A stretch of DNA of 64,000 nucleotides from Boletus sp. NGJ (lineage: Eukaryota; Basidiomycota; Agaricomycetes; Boletales; Boletaceae): positions 744,001 to 808,000 of the forward strand of contig JAGTXK010000073.1 in the NCBI GenBank assembly GCA_019096195.1. The letters run 5' to 3'. Shown here one piece after another: positions 30,206 to 40,598 of the stretch. Positions within the stretch are counted from its first letter, which is position 1, and the number at the start of each line of letters is the position of its first letter. The notes under the pieces were generated by a model. It did no database searches. It was not told the origin of the DNA and saw only the letters and a program-made list of their open reading frames with translations. Made by a program: the position numbers and the translations under genes.

Positions 30206-32299
30206 TTAGCGTCCAAGGCTAAACGTTGTACTCCCCGACCGCCCCCTATTCTTCGTGTCAGCTCCAGGTTCCAAAAATCCACCACCTTCTTCGCTGGGAG
30301 GATCTAAACCAACGCTTCGGCGTCCACTCGTGACGCCTGCCGGCCTTCCAATTCTGCTCTGCGTCAAGATTGAAGCAGAAGCCGCGGAAGGTATTCTTGA
30401 AGAGGTACGAATTGTCACACCTGCGTCCGGAGGCGAGAAGTGGGGAAGGGGCTTGGCAATTCGGCGGTCCAGCTTGCTGTTGTACGATACAGGGCGTTCA
30501 CGAGCGCGGGCTTCGTTTTCGGATGATGTGGGTGAACCAGCGTTGCTGGATCCAAGCGAACCACGTTTTTGCTGGCTTTTGGCAACTACACCAGGGCCAG
30601 TCGAACGCTTCAAGCCAATCCCCGGTATCGTTCCGCTGGCGTACAGGCTAGGTGTGGGTACAGGTAAAAACGTGGGTGTGGTAGGGCGAGAGGATGGCGT
30701 AGGGATAGTGCTAATGGTGGCTGTGGTACTTTGGCTTTCACCAGAAAGTCGAGATTGTGGTCTGCGGCTATTCATCATGCTTTGCGCGAGGGTATTGGGT
30801 TTTGAAAAAATAGGCGAGGATGCTGATGTAGGTATTCCGCTACGGAAGGAACTTTGGGCAGAGGGACTAGATACCCGCCTGCGTTCTTTCTCCGTGTCCT
30901 TCGCAGGGGAAGGAGTGTCGTCCATGATGAGAACCCACCCTGACGCATTGGGGTCAGGGGTTGTCGCACCGCTCTTCGGTGGCGAGGCTTCTGAGCTATG
31001 TCTTTGGAGGTTAGGTTTAGCAAGCTTGCTGTCAAAGGTGATCGTTCGGTGAGCACCGTCCCCGGATACGACTGACACAGTCGCGTGGCTCGACGGCGGG
31101 GTGATTGCAGATAGTGCCAGGGTATTTGCACCTTGCCTGCCTGCATTGCTGCCCATGCGTAGTCGAGGAACACGAGTGTGAATCTTCTGTTCCAGGTTCT
31201 TCACACGCGCACGCATCTCGGATACCATCTGAACTCCTCTGCTCTTCGACGCCGTGATGGGGATGGCAGAAGTTGTCGTGCTCGAAGTGGATGTGACAAG
31301 GTTGGGCCGCGGTATGGGTGTCCTTGGGACTAGGTTACGTGATGCGGAGAGCGTGGGCAAGGTGCTCGAGCGGGTGACAGGAGGCGTAGAGGTTGAAACG
31401 GAGAATTTAGCTGGCTGGAAGCCAGCTCGTCGGAGCAGTGTGGAGTGGCCAGAGGTTGCACTGAATGAAGTAGATGGAGGACGGGAAGGTGTAGAGACCG
31501 ATGACTTGTCGTTCGACAGTTCAGACAAGTTGAAGTCGGGTGGTGGTGGAGTACTTAGCAGGCTTTCTTCGGTTAATGGAGGAGAAGAGAGAGGGAAGGA
31601 GGATGAAAGTGCTGTAGAAGAGGATGATTCTGAATGGGTGCTTGGCGGGGTGGAGCGGGCAACTGAGAGTTGATCCTTGAGGATGGACATTTCCACCCCG
31701 GCATCTTCGACCACCTGTCAGCGGCAGGGGTAGGGAAACACCATCATGCGCACCTCGTAGTTCATCCCTTAACCGTTGACATTCCTCCTCTAGGCTAGCT
31801 TTGTCGAGGAGCTCGTGCTCGAGAAGAATTTTCTCTTCTAGTACGCGGGAATACTTGGTTTCGACGTCGGCCAAAGTGGAGGTGACTGCGCGCTCGTTCC
31901 GTTCGAGGTTGTCGTTACCCATTTCGAGTTCACGGAGCTGGATCTTGAGCTTCTGGGATTCTTGCCTTACTGTATCTAATTCGCGCTGCAAAGAGGTGGT
32001 GATTGTGTTGTGAGTGGTCTGAAGGGACATGAACTTGGACTGGGACAGAGAGGTTCAGGATGTGCTGTTTGGGACGAACGACGACAAACCTTCCATTCGT
32101 CCCTCTCTGTTTCGACGCGGGAAACCTTGACCTTTAGATCCTGCTGTGCTTTCTCTGTGCGTTCGATTTCCTTGATGAGCTCCTCCTCGAGGTCCTTGCT
32201 GGAGGTGTGGAATTCGTCGAGCTCAGCTCGAGTTTCTGTGAGCATATCTGCGACCTCATAGTATTTCGCTTTCCAATCTGTGGGGGAAGAATAGCTCAT
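30206..32299 (-). CDS. nudE: Nuclear distribution protein NudE homologue (dynein/LIS1 pathway)
   Basis: Coiled-coil dynein regulator that binds LIS1/NudF and supports nuclear migration along microtubules. The ATG at 32297-32299 gives MSYSSPTDWKAKYYEVADML, then TETRAELDEFHTSSKDLEEE and QQDLKVKVSRVETERDEWK. After introns it reads SLQTTHNTITTSLQRELDTV with RQESQKLKIQLRELEMGNDN and ADVETKYSRVLEEKILLEHE and LLDKASLEEECQRLRDELR, the conserved N-terminal NUDE coiled coil. The last exon (about 30206-31710) is long and Ser/Thr/Pro-rich, with VSEMRARVKNLEQKIHTRVP as a second short coil, and ends SGSTTFSLGR. An upstream ATG (about 32372) opens a short frame whose splice phase does not join, so the 32299 start is preferred. 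Confidence 0.88.
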
Positions 32300-32534
32300 G
32301 AGGGGTGAGGCGGAGGAGTGGTGGCAGGGGTGAGGTCGACATACTTGATCTGGTTGTCGTCAAGAGATGCCATTACTGAATTTCTGCGTAGAGCATCTAC
32401 GGCGGAGAGCACGGCGGTCATAGACCCTGTAGAAATAAAATACAGACTAGAAAAACAAGGACGAGGACAGTCAACGTTGCAACCAACGAACTTGCAACCA
32501 TGATCCCTGAGTGATTACGTAATATGACAATGAT

Positions 32535-33199
32535 TTACAGATTCTCTGGTTTAGCGCATTTGCGTCTCTCTATCCTCCCCGTTCGCGGACACCGCATCTC
32601 TTGCCACGACACCGGCTCCATCGTTGCACCTGCTCCAGAACGTGAGTGGCAGTGGGCGGAACGGTGGCATGCACCCACCAGCCTCGCTCGTGGCGAAGAT
32701 GACGCCGAGGTCGTTGCGTGCGGTTGTGATATAGTAGCTGCGCGAGTCTCCGAGGGAGATCTGCATCCGAAATGGTCAGACTACGCGCGGTGTGGGGAGG
32801 GCGACTGACGACGAGACCCTTGACGACGTCGCCGCCGCGAAAGCAGTCGGCGATCTTAACCTTGTCCTTTTCCGTGGCCCTGATGTCCTGGGTGCGAACC
32901 ACGCCTGCGAACTCTTCGCCGGGGGGGAGGGGGATGCCGTCTACGACGGATATGGCGACGACGGCCTGGAGTGGGGAGAGACGGGTGACGGTGCCGAGGA
33001 TGAGGGAGTTGGGGGCGGGCGGGTGTGGTCGCTGGCGGTGTATGGCGAGTGTCTGGCTGGTGTCGGGCGCGAGTGTGCCTGCGAGGCTGGCGCGCAGCTG
33101 GCCGTCCTTGAGATAGACGCCAGGCCCGATGGCGGGAGGCGGGGGCGGGGGCGGCCCCCCCCGCACGGGCACTGGCTGGCCTGGCAAGAGGAACGTCAT
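32535..33199 (-). CDS. CSL4: Exosome complex component CSL4
   Basis: S1/zinc-ribbon cap subunit of the RNA exosome. The ATG at 33197-33199 opens MTFLLPGQPVPVRGG and a proline run. The N-terminal domain reads PGVYLKDGQLRASLAGTLA, and the S1-like part NSLILGTVTRLSPLQAVVAI then GEEFAGVVRTQDIRATEKDK and VKIADCFRGGDVVKGLVVS. After two introns it reads LGDSRSYYITTARNDLGVIF with ATSEAGATMEPVSWQEMRC and PRTGRIERRKCAKPENL, the C-terminal zinc-ribbon-like ending (Cys pairs partly retained). TAA is at 32535-32537. About 200 residues, usual for fungal Csl4. Divergent from PDH E2 with 137 bp between the ATGs. Confidence 0.93.
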
Positions 33200-33203
33200 A
33201 GCA

Positions 33204-33229
33204 AAAATAATAAAATAAAATAAAATAAT
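33204..33229 (+). repeat. (TAAAA)n microsatellite
   Basis: About four to five units of an AT-rich pentamer immediately upstream of the CSL4 ATG, in the 137-bp shared promoter with PDH E2. A length-variable tract here could affect both genes; that is inference. Confidence 0.8.
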
Positions 33230-33336
33230 TCTCGGACAGTCACGGAATTTGCGGCTATTTGTTTGCACACTTTCTCCCTTGAAAAACCCAACGGAGAGTA
33301 TTACCATCTTCCCTCCCCTCCTCAACGTCGCGCACG

Positions 33337-34938
33337 ATGCCCACCTCCCTTGCCCGCTTCGCCGCACGTCGTATGTGCTCCGTCCCACTTTATTTTCAAC
33401 CTCTGACCTTCTCCTCGACAGGCCTACACACCTCTGCACGGAGACATGCTCTCTCCAGGTTCGCAATGCCCGCCATGAGCCCTACCATGACAGAGGGCGG
33501 CATTGCTTCCTGGAAAAAGAGCGAAGGTGAATCTTTCTCCGCCGGCGACGTCCTTCTTGAAATCGTACGCGCCAGCCCTCCCCTCCCGCACGCGTCCCTT
33601 CTCACACTCCTCACAGGAGACCGACAAGGCCTCCATTGACGTTGAAGCTCAAGATGATGGTATCCTCGCCAAAATCATCGTACGCAATCCCCTTTCGCCT
33701 GTCATCCTTGTTTATTCTCTCTACAGACCCCAGACGGCTCCAAGAATATTGCCGTGGGCACCCCAATAGCCATCTTCGCAGAGGACGGTGACGATCTTTC
33801 AGCTGCCGTTCCAATGGCCGCAGAGGCTGCCTCGTCTTCCCCTGCATCGGTACCACAGCAGCAACCTTCCGAACCCGCACCACTCGCCCAGTCACCCGCA
33901 CCCTCAGCTTTCGCATCTCAGCCCCAGGAGACCAAGCCCGAGATTCCAAAGGGTGACCGAATATTCGCCTCGCCAATTGTTAAGAAAATCGCGCTTGAGA
34001 AGGGTATCCCGCTTGCAAAGATTAAGGGCACTGGCCCCGGTGGCCGTATCATCCGTGACGACATTGAACGGTACCAGCCTCCCACGCCATCCACTTCTCC
34101 CGCTCTATCCTTCGACGCTATCCCAGCTTCGTCGGATTACATAGACATACCAGTCTCGAATATTCGCAAGGTCATTGGCACGCGTCTCACGCAATCTAAG
34201 CAAGAGCTCCCTCATTACTACCTGACGGTCGAGGTCAACATGGACAAGGTGTTGAAACTCCGGGAAGTGTTTAACGAGACATTGGGCGATAAGGACAAGG
34301 CTGCTAAGCTCAGCGTGAACGACTTTATTCTCAAAGCTGTTGCCTGTGCACTCAATGATGTTCCCGAGGCCAACTCTGCATGGCTGGGTGACGTCATCAG
34401 GCAGTATGTGTCGAGACCTCGTATCTTTTCATCCAACTTGACTTTTTTTCCAGATACAAGAATGCAGATATTTCGGTTGCTGTCGCAACGCCTACCGGTC
34501 TAATCACGCCTATCGTCAAGGATGTTGGTTCCAAGGGTCTGGCAACAATCTCTGCCGAAGCGAAGGCGCTCGCAAAGAAGGCTCGCGATGGTAAACTTGC
34601 ACCACAGGAGTATCAGGTCAGTCTTATTTCGCTTTTGGTTTCCGCGCGCCTCCTGATCCACCTCTCAGGGCGGGACTTTCACTGTTTCTAATCTTGGCAT
34701 GTTCGGGATTGACCACTTCACCGCTATCATCAACCCTCCTCAATCCTGCATTCTTGCCGTCGGTGGCACCAAACTCGCACTTGTACCTGCACCCGAGGAA
34801 GAGCGTGGTTTTAAGATGGTTAACGTGATGAAAGTCACTCTCAGCTCTGACCATCGGACTGTTGATGGCGCAGTAGGAGCACGATGGCTGTCTGCATTCA
34901 AGAGCTATCTTGAAAATCCCTTGACCTTTATGCTCTAA
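33337..34938 (+). CDS. LAT1: Pyruvate dehydrogenase complex E2, dihydrolipoyl acetyltransferase
   Basis: Mitochondrial E2 core enzyme transferring acetyl from lipoyl-Lys to CoA. The ATG at 33337 gives [11 protein letters not shown], then across an intron [20 protein letters not shown], a presequence followed by the lipoyl domain. The lipoyl Lys sits in [19 protein letters not shown] (about residue 75). A Pro/Ala-rich linker leads to the E1/E3-binding domain ([20 protein letters not shown] with [17 protein letters not shown]). The catalytic domain includes [40 protein letters not shown], and the active site [16 protein letters not shown] (His..xxxDG retained). It ends NPLTFML with TAA at 34936-34938. 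One lipoyl domain, as in yeast Lat1. Lipoyl synthase, which would modify it, is encoded about 4 kb downstream. Confidence 0.95.
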
Positions 34939-35436
34939 AGGCATATCTATTGTTCTCATTTATGTCCATCCACTGAACCGGTGGCGGATGACTTTGGGAG
35001 CATGATTTTCGTTGTCGGTCCGCCCCTTTACCATAGATCACTCATTCGGATGCATGCTCTGGCTCTGGCCCACGCAATTATATTATGGTAGACTTGATGT
35101 TACAATGACTTGACGGGGACGTGACAGGACTCGCCCACTACTCTCTTCGTTGGCATTGTGACGCTGTTACCCATTTCCCGGGGTGCATGGCGATGATGAC
35201 GAGTACGAGGGCCTTGAAAGAGAAGGAATCACTGGCACTGTCTTTTCACGACAGAAGATACTCATACTTGATTTGAGATTGGCTTGCTATTCCAAGCTTG
35301 AATGTTATTTCGCAGATAACACTCATCTCGACTACTGTCTGTTCAACATCATGGGATTTAGAGCTAACCCACTCAGTGATCCCAGTTGAGGCCACCATGT
35401 CAGATCTATTCTGCCAAGTCCTGATTTACAGCAGAT
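34939..35436. other. Intergenic between PDH E2 and KAE1; KAE1 start not found
   Basis: No independent gene supported. A GCCACCATG with excellent initiation context occurs at 35391-35399, but its frame does not join the first recognisable KAE1 codons at 35437, and no acceptable intron connects them. Confidence 0.4.
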
Positions 35437-36798
35437 AGACCGTATCTGGCGCTTGGCCTCGAGGGCTCAGCCAACAAGTTGGGTGCAGGGATCATCAAGC
35501 ACAGGGTGGATGGTTCCACAAAAATACTGGCGAATATACGACACACATACATAACGCCGCCAGGGGAAGGATTCCTTCCCCGAGACACCGCTCAACACCA
35601 TCGAGAGTGGGCCCTCGAAGTTATCAAGAGTGCAATCGAAAGCGCCAATATTAAGTATGCAAGACTTGGATTGCATATGTTACACCAAGGGTATGTCTCC
35701 GTAACTCTGCCGTAGTCACCCCAGTCACTTTGGCACGATGACAAGGTCCTGGTATGGGTGCCCCTCTACAATCCGTTGCACTGGTTGCTAGAACGCTCTC
35801 GCTCCTCTTCAACAAACCCCTTGTAGCAGTCAATCACTGTGTCGGACGTGAGCCCTCGCGTCTTCTGCCAGAGCACGCGTTCAAACATTCACGCAGACAT
35901 TGAGATGGGTCGTGCGATCACCCGAGCTCAGGACCCTGTCGTACTTTATGTCTCGGGCGGCAATACCCAGGTGATAGCGTATTCTCAGCAACGCTACAGG
36001 ATCTTCGGCGAAACACTGGATATCGCTGTGGGCAATTGCCTAGACCGGTTCGCGAGAATCATCAATCTGAGCAACGATCCAAGCCCGGGTTACAATATTG
36101 AACAGGAAGCGAAGAAGTATGTTCCTATCAACATGTATTCTATTCCCTGGTCTTATATGCTTAGGGGAAAGCGACTCGTACCTCTACCATACACGACCAA
36201 GGGCATGGATATTAGCCTTTCGGGCATATTGACTTCAGTCGAAGCGTACACGGTGGACAAGCGCTTCCGTTCCTCTGGGACGCTCGATGAATCAGAGGAC
36301 GACATTATAACGCCTGCTGACCTATGCTTCTCTCTCCAAGAGACCGTGTTTGCGATGCTGGTAGAAATCACTGAGCGAGCTATGGCTCACGTTGTAAGCG
36401 GGGAAGTCCTCATTGTAGGCGGTGTGGGATGTGAGCCTGTTGCATAATTCTCTCCTCCAAACGTCGCATTTACGGGTTTCAAAGGCAATGAGCGACTGCA
36501 AGAAATGATGCGAATAATGGGAAAGGAGCGCGATGCCCGAGTCTTTGCGACAGACGAGCGGTATGTCCCGACTTGGATTTCTTGATGGTTTATAATTTTC
36601 GCACTAGTTTCTGCATCGACAACGGTATCATGATCGCTCAGGCCGGTCTTTTAAGTTATCGAATGGGGGATCAGGTTCCTCTTTCGCAAAGCACTTGCAC
36701 ACAAAGGTACTCGTCCGTCTCCTTGTTTTGCGAAAGTCACTAAGTGGAGACCGACAAGATTTCGAACTGATGAAGTATTTATCTCGTGGAGAGCATGA
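35437..36798 (+). CDS. KAE1: KAE1/OSGEP tRNA threonylcarbamoyltransferase, with an apparent one-base frameshift
   Basis: Catalytic subunit of the KEOPS complex, which makes t6A37 in ANN-decoding tRNAs. First recognisable exon: [20 protein letters not shown] with [20 protein letters not shown]. Across introns it gives [20 protein letters not shown], the metal-binding [26 protein letters not shown], and [20 protein letters not shown]. It continues [53 protein letters not shown] and [12 protein letters not shown], with TGA at 36796-36798. All splice junctions work except one: near 35660-35662 (GCAAGAC) one extra base puts the conserved [10 protein letters not shown] out of frame with the preceding exon. 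The start codon is also unresolved. This could be an assembly error, a recent mutation, or an unusual expression mechanism. The rest of the gene looks functional. Confidence 0.85.
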
Positions 36799-36918
36799 TG
36801 CAGAAGGATTTGGCGAACTCGTCTACGTGCGGTAACACGTAGGTGATTGCTCGGTGGATCATTTACTGGCCAGACGAAATAACTGAAGACGCACATACAT
36901 GTAGCGAAGTATCAAAAT

Positions 36919-38007
36919 TTATACTTGCGCCACGTTTGCCATGATCACCTTCCAGTCCTCCCCATCGCTCTTCTGCATCTCTGCACCCAATAACTCCAGC
37001 CTATCCCACCACCATTGATGTGACTTATCATATTCCCCTCCTCCTTCCTTGGGCACTCTAGCATGCCAGGGCTTGTCCGCCAAAATATAATGAAGGCACC
37101 TTATTTCCTCATCCCGCCAGAGTGGTTTGTGAATTAGCATCAATGTCTTAAGTGCATTATAGCACCAGGGCAACGGCTTCCATTTCCCCTTGAAAAAGTC
37201 GGAGAGAAGATCCTGATCGGGGAATGACCAGGTTGGAACAAGCGGGGACGTGTGGAGATGGTTGTAAACTGCTTGAGCGAGCTCGGCAGAAGGATTTAAT
37301 ACGACAAGCCCGGAGTTAAGCTGAGAGTGGGGGCGTGGGCTTTTGTTAGTTATCTGCGTCGGGGCCGTTAGACCGGTTGGATGGGACAGGGGTGTGTAAG
37401 CACAATTCTCCGGCGCCCTTCCTTGGGTTGAGTGAACTGGCTAGATAGTTGGAAAGGGCTACTTACCAATCGGCAGGGTAGTGTTTCAGTTTTCGAGGGT
37501 TGCAGGCGCAGGCATGGGCGGCCGCGATTTCATCCCCTCCGAGCTGGAGGTGCATCAACTCGTCCATCTTCCGCATGACAATCATGTCAGCATCTAGGAG
37601 GACGATGCGCTATCAGAAAGGGGTTTGCATCATCCAGAAATAATGTAAAAACGTATTCCCCTTACATCGTAAGCTGTCAGCTCAAAGGCCCTGGGTTCAT
37701 CGTTCAGAAATTTGAGGATACGACATATCCGGCTGCCTCACCTCAATTTCGTCCAGGTGTCCGCGAACCTGGCATCGCGCGCTGCTAGTGTGTGCAGACC
37801 TGCGAGGGGGTGAAGGGACTTGATATCTATCACCGTAATACGTCTTCTTGCCAGGATGTCGCGAGCTTCTGGCGGTAAAGCAGGAGTGGCCATTACAACC
37901 AATGGATACTCGGAACCCACAGACCGAAGGGTGTACTCTAGTACCAGCACGCCTGGCAGGTAGCTGGTCTTTGTTAACAAGGTCGCATAAGCTGCCTTGA
38001 TACCCAT
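36919..38007 (-). CDS. GT8-family glycosyltransferase (galactinol-synthase/glycogenin-like fold)
   Basis: The ATG at 38005-38007 opens MGIKAAYATLLTKTSYLPGV, then LEYTLRSVGSEYPLVVMATP and LHTLAARDARFADTWTKLRA. After an intron it reads FELTAYDRIVLLDADMIVMR, the DxD metal/UDP-sugar motif. Next are KMDELMHLQLGGDEIAAAHA with CACNPRKLKHYPADW and SQLNSGLVVLNPSAELAQAV (the LNSG motif of GT8). The C-terminal part has FPDQDLLSDFFKGKW, YNALKTLMLIHKPLWRDEEI and KSHQWWWDRLELLGAEMQKS. It ends MANVAQV with a stop at 36919-36921. Probably an intracellular sugar transferase using UDP- or GDP-sugar; the acceptor is unknown. No signal peptide or transmembrane segment is visible. Convergent with KAE1. Confidence 0.85.
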
Positions 38008-38454
38008 ATCCACGCAGGCTAACTATAACGCGGCGGCACAGAGTGTAGTGGGGTGAGACTGGTGAAGTAGTAGTATCGATTATCAGCACTGTCACATCTC
38101 GGCCATCGCCTAATCATGCCAGTCTGCCTCGGCTAAATATCCGAATCAAGACTTACAGTATAATGATGGTGGACGCAAAGCGCGGAAATCACAGCTAGGA
38201 ACGTCGTCGGAAAGTTGTCGCCAGAGCAGGTGCTTGGTGCTTACCAACACAGTGTGTGAGCTACTCAATCGCTCGTGGAGTGAGACATCGGAACCCCATT
38301 CTCACCAGCGAATGTTATTGACCATGTTTGCAGTCAAGTCTTTGCAAGGCATGCGCCGACTCCATTGACCAATGTATCATTCTGAAGAATTACTGGGTAT
38401 TGTCCAGTGTCACAAGGACCCAAGCATATAGAGTAGATAGTCATGACGATAAAT
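38008..38454. other. Intergenic between the GT8 gene and lipoyl synthase
   Basis: Upstream flank of the GT8 gene and 3' flank of LIP5. No gene-like frame, tRNA-like fold or repeat recognised by eye. Confidence 0.35.
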
Positions 38455-39933
38455 CTACGTCGGACTCTCTTGAGAGGTGGTTGCCTCGTCCACGATTAGC
38501 TTCCTCGTCCGCTTCTCCGTCGCTTTACCTTTCAAAACATTCTCGATGAAATACTCTCCAGCCTGGATCGGGTCAGGTATGGGCCAACATCAAATATCAC
38601 CGATTGACCTACCTTATAGCTGCTTCGAACCAAGGGGCCACTAGCCACATACAAAAAGCCCATGTCGTCGGCAATCCGCTTCCACCGGTCGAACTCGGCA
38701 GGCTCGACATATCGATCAACTTTCATATGACGCTTCGTTGGGCGCATATACTGGCCAAAGGTCACAACATCGACATCAATCTCCCGTAGTTCTGGTGAAA
38801 CAGACATCACTACGAGACATCGCGGTGTAGGCAAGGAAATCTGACCTCGGAGCGCATCCATGACCTGATCCTCATTCTCTCCAACACCAAGCATGATGCT
38901 GGTTTTCGTTATCCGCACTCCCTCCTTCTTGGCGTGTTGCAATACCCTTAAACTCTGTCGGAAAGTTGCCCTACGATCTCTCACATAGGGAGTGAGCGCT
39001 TCCACAGTTTCGATATTATGTGCATAAACATCTAAGCCTGACTTGGCGACAACCGAGACTTGATCTAGGGAACCGGCAAAGTCACCGGTCAAGGCTTCAA
39101 CAAAGATATGAGAGGCCCTGAGACAATTTTATTAATTATAGCTTCCGACAAGGGGAATGAGACAAAGCAACTCGCTTCTGCTTGATTTTTCTAATGGTTT
39201 CCGCAAAGTGAAGGGCTCCTCCATCTACAAGGTCTAGGATGAGTGTGAGTAACATGCTCCTCCTGCTGATCGTGTTCAACAACACACCATCTCTATCCAC
39301 ACTTGTCAGCACGATATACCCGAGCCCCCATCTAGAGATGGCTTCAGCTGTATTTTCTGGTTCGTGGGGGTCTAGTGGAGATGGTGTCCGGGAGGTCTTT
39401 ACAGAACAGAACCGACAGCCACGGGTGCACGTGTCGCCCATTAGCTGATACTCGGAGTCAGTGGGTAAGTGCAGAGGGGCTATGTGAGTCCTTGCCATGA
39501 TTGTTGCAGTAGCAGCCCGTCGGCCTTCCTCCTCCGATACACCCTCTTTGCCTCCCCAACAATCTCCGATGTTTGGACAACGAGCTTCCTCACATACAGT
39601 GTGAAGATTAAGGCCTCTTAAATCTTTCTTGATTTTATGGAAAGACTCTCCTGATGGTATCTTGGTCTTCAAAAAGTCTGGAAGACGAGGGCTTGGCGAA
39701 TATGAGGTTACGGGGTATCAACATGGCTCATGAGATGCTTGCCCCTTTGCATTTCCCAGTACCACTGTCTGTACAGGCTCGCCTGATACGAAGTCGTCCA
39801 GAGAAGGTCCATTATCCAGCAGATGACCGAAACTGGATTTCGCTTTGGGAGGTTTGATAGACGAAGGTGTTGCCAAGCACCGAACTTGGGTCCAAGAGAC
39901 TGCAGAATGGCGAAAGAAGGGTTTGAGCGTCAT
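38455..39933 (-). CDS. LIP5: Lipoyl synthase, mitochondrial
   Basis: Radical SAM enzyme inserting two sulfurs into octanoyl-lysine of PDH, KGDH and GcvH. The ATG at 39931-39933 gives [20 protein letters not shown], a mitochondrial presequence. After a GC-AG intron (39742-39692) the junction reads [18 protein letters not shown]. The auxiliary cluster motif is [12 protein letters not shown] (Cx4Cx5C) and the radical SAM motif CTRGCRFC (Cx3Cx2C). Later exons read [47 protein letters not shown] with [60 protein letters not shown] and the C-terminal RSSYKAGEYF. It ends with TAG at 38455-38457. An insertion between the cluster motif and radical SAM motif (about [19 protein letters not shown]) is common in eukaryotic enzymes. 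Divergent from CMC1 with 96 bp between ATGs. Confidence 0.95.
39692..39742 (-). other. GC-AG intron in lipoyl synthase
   Basis: On the minus strand the donor is AAAGGG|GCAAGC and the acceptor CGCCAAG|CCCTCG, 51 nt. Phase joining GG|C gives [16 protein letters not shown], matching the conserved lipoyl synthase N-terminal segment. Nearby GT sites give the wrong phase. Confidence 0.7.
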
Positions 39934-40029
39934 CTCTAACAGAATGAGCGACGAGGGGCCAAAATAACAACTTAGTAATCGTGTACAGTACGAGGGCAAA
40001 CAGAGTTCCCGCGGTGCGACTTTTACTCC

Positions 40030-40394
40030 ATGAATGCCCTCTCTCGCCGTGAGGAGGAGACCCTCCTGGTGACCACAAAGGCACGCGCCTTGAAGGAGTG
40101 TGATGCAATAGTCAAAGGTACCTCTCCTACTGAATCTAACTTGTGTTTCTCCCCTGACGCCCACCAGAATTTGCGAAGTGTGCCCAAGGGCGCACGCTCT
40201 CCGTTGCTTGGGCTTGCAGAGATAAATACAAGTCGTTGCAAGAGTGCATGCTTCAATAGTATGTTTCACATAGCATCGCATCATTTGACAGGAAAATGAC
40301 ATGTTTACTCCACTGCAGTACCGGCCCAGAGGCCATGGAAATAGTACGCAAAGAATACCTCCGTCTACGAGACCGGAATGTGGTTTCACCGTAA
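40030..40394 (+). CDS. CMC1: COX assembly mitochondrial protein CMC1-like (twin CX9C)
   Basis: Small intermembrane-space protein of 84 residues needed for copper delivery and cytochrome oxidase assembly in yeast. Two introns (about 40118-40169 and 40260-40319) are removed. Twin CX9C motifs are exact: Cys24/Cys34 in CDAIVKEFAKC and Cys46/Cys56 in CRDKYKSLQEC. They are followed by the family ending TGPEAMEIVRKEYLRLRDR. The ATG at 40030 opens MNALSRREEETLLVTTKARA. TAA at 40392-40394. No presequence, as expected for Mia40-dependent import. It shares a 96-bp divergent promoter with lipoyl synthase. Confidence 0.92.
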
Positions 40395-40598
40395 AGACTA
40401 GCTCTTGCGGGCAGTTTCGGTGCAGCTTGCAGACTATCAAGACACCACATTGCATTCAAGAAAGCCGTGCATAATGCTCAAGCGCAAGGGTCAAGGACGG
40501 CCAATGTTAATGAAGAACGAATAGATTTTATCAATCACACGAAGCAACAATCGTGAATTCGTGTGTACACAAGCAGGTGTTCTAATACTTGTGACGAA

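Noticed and set aside
30255-31052. 265-codon plus-strand frame over NudE's last exon
   Set aside because: Antisense to a Ser/Pro-rich low-complexity exon; composition mirrors it and no domain is present.
32318-32380. Upstream ATG (MASLDDNQIK) as the NudE start
   Set aside because: The available donors are in the wrong phase for joining DWKAKYYEV; the ATG at 32299 is in frame without an intron.
33204-33229. AT-rich tract as an origin or transposon remnant
   Set aside because: It is a simple pentamer microsatellite with no flanking repeats or coding remains.
35183-35389. 68-codon frame upstream of KAE1 as an independent gene or first exon
   Set aside because: No family resemblance and no donor that joins the KAE1 frame.
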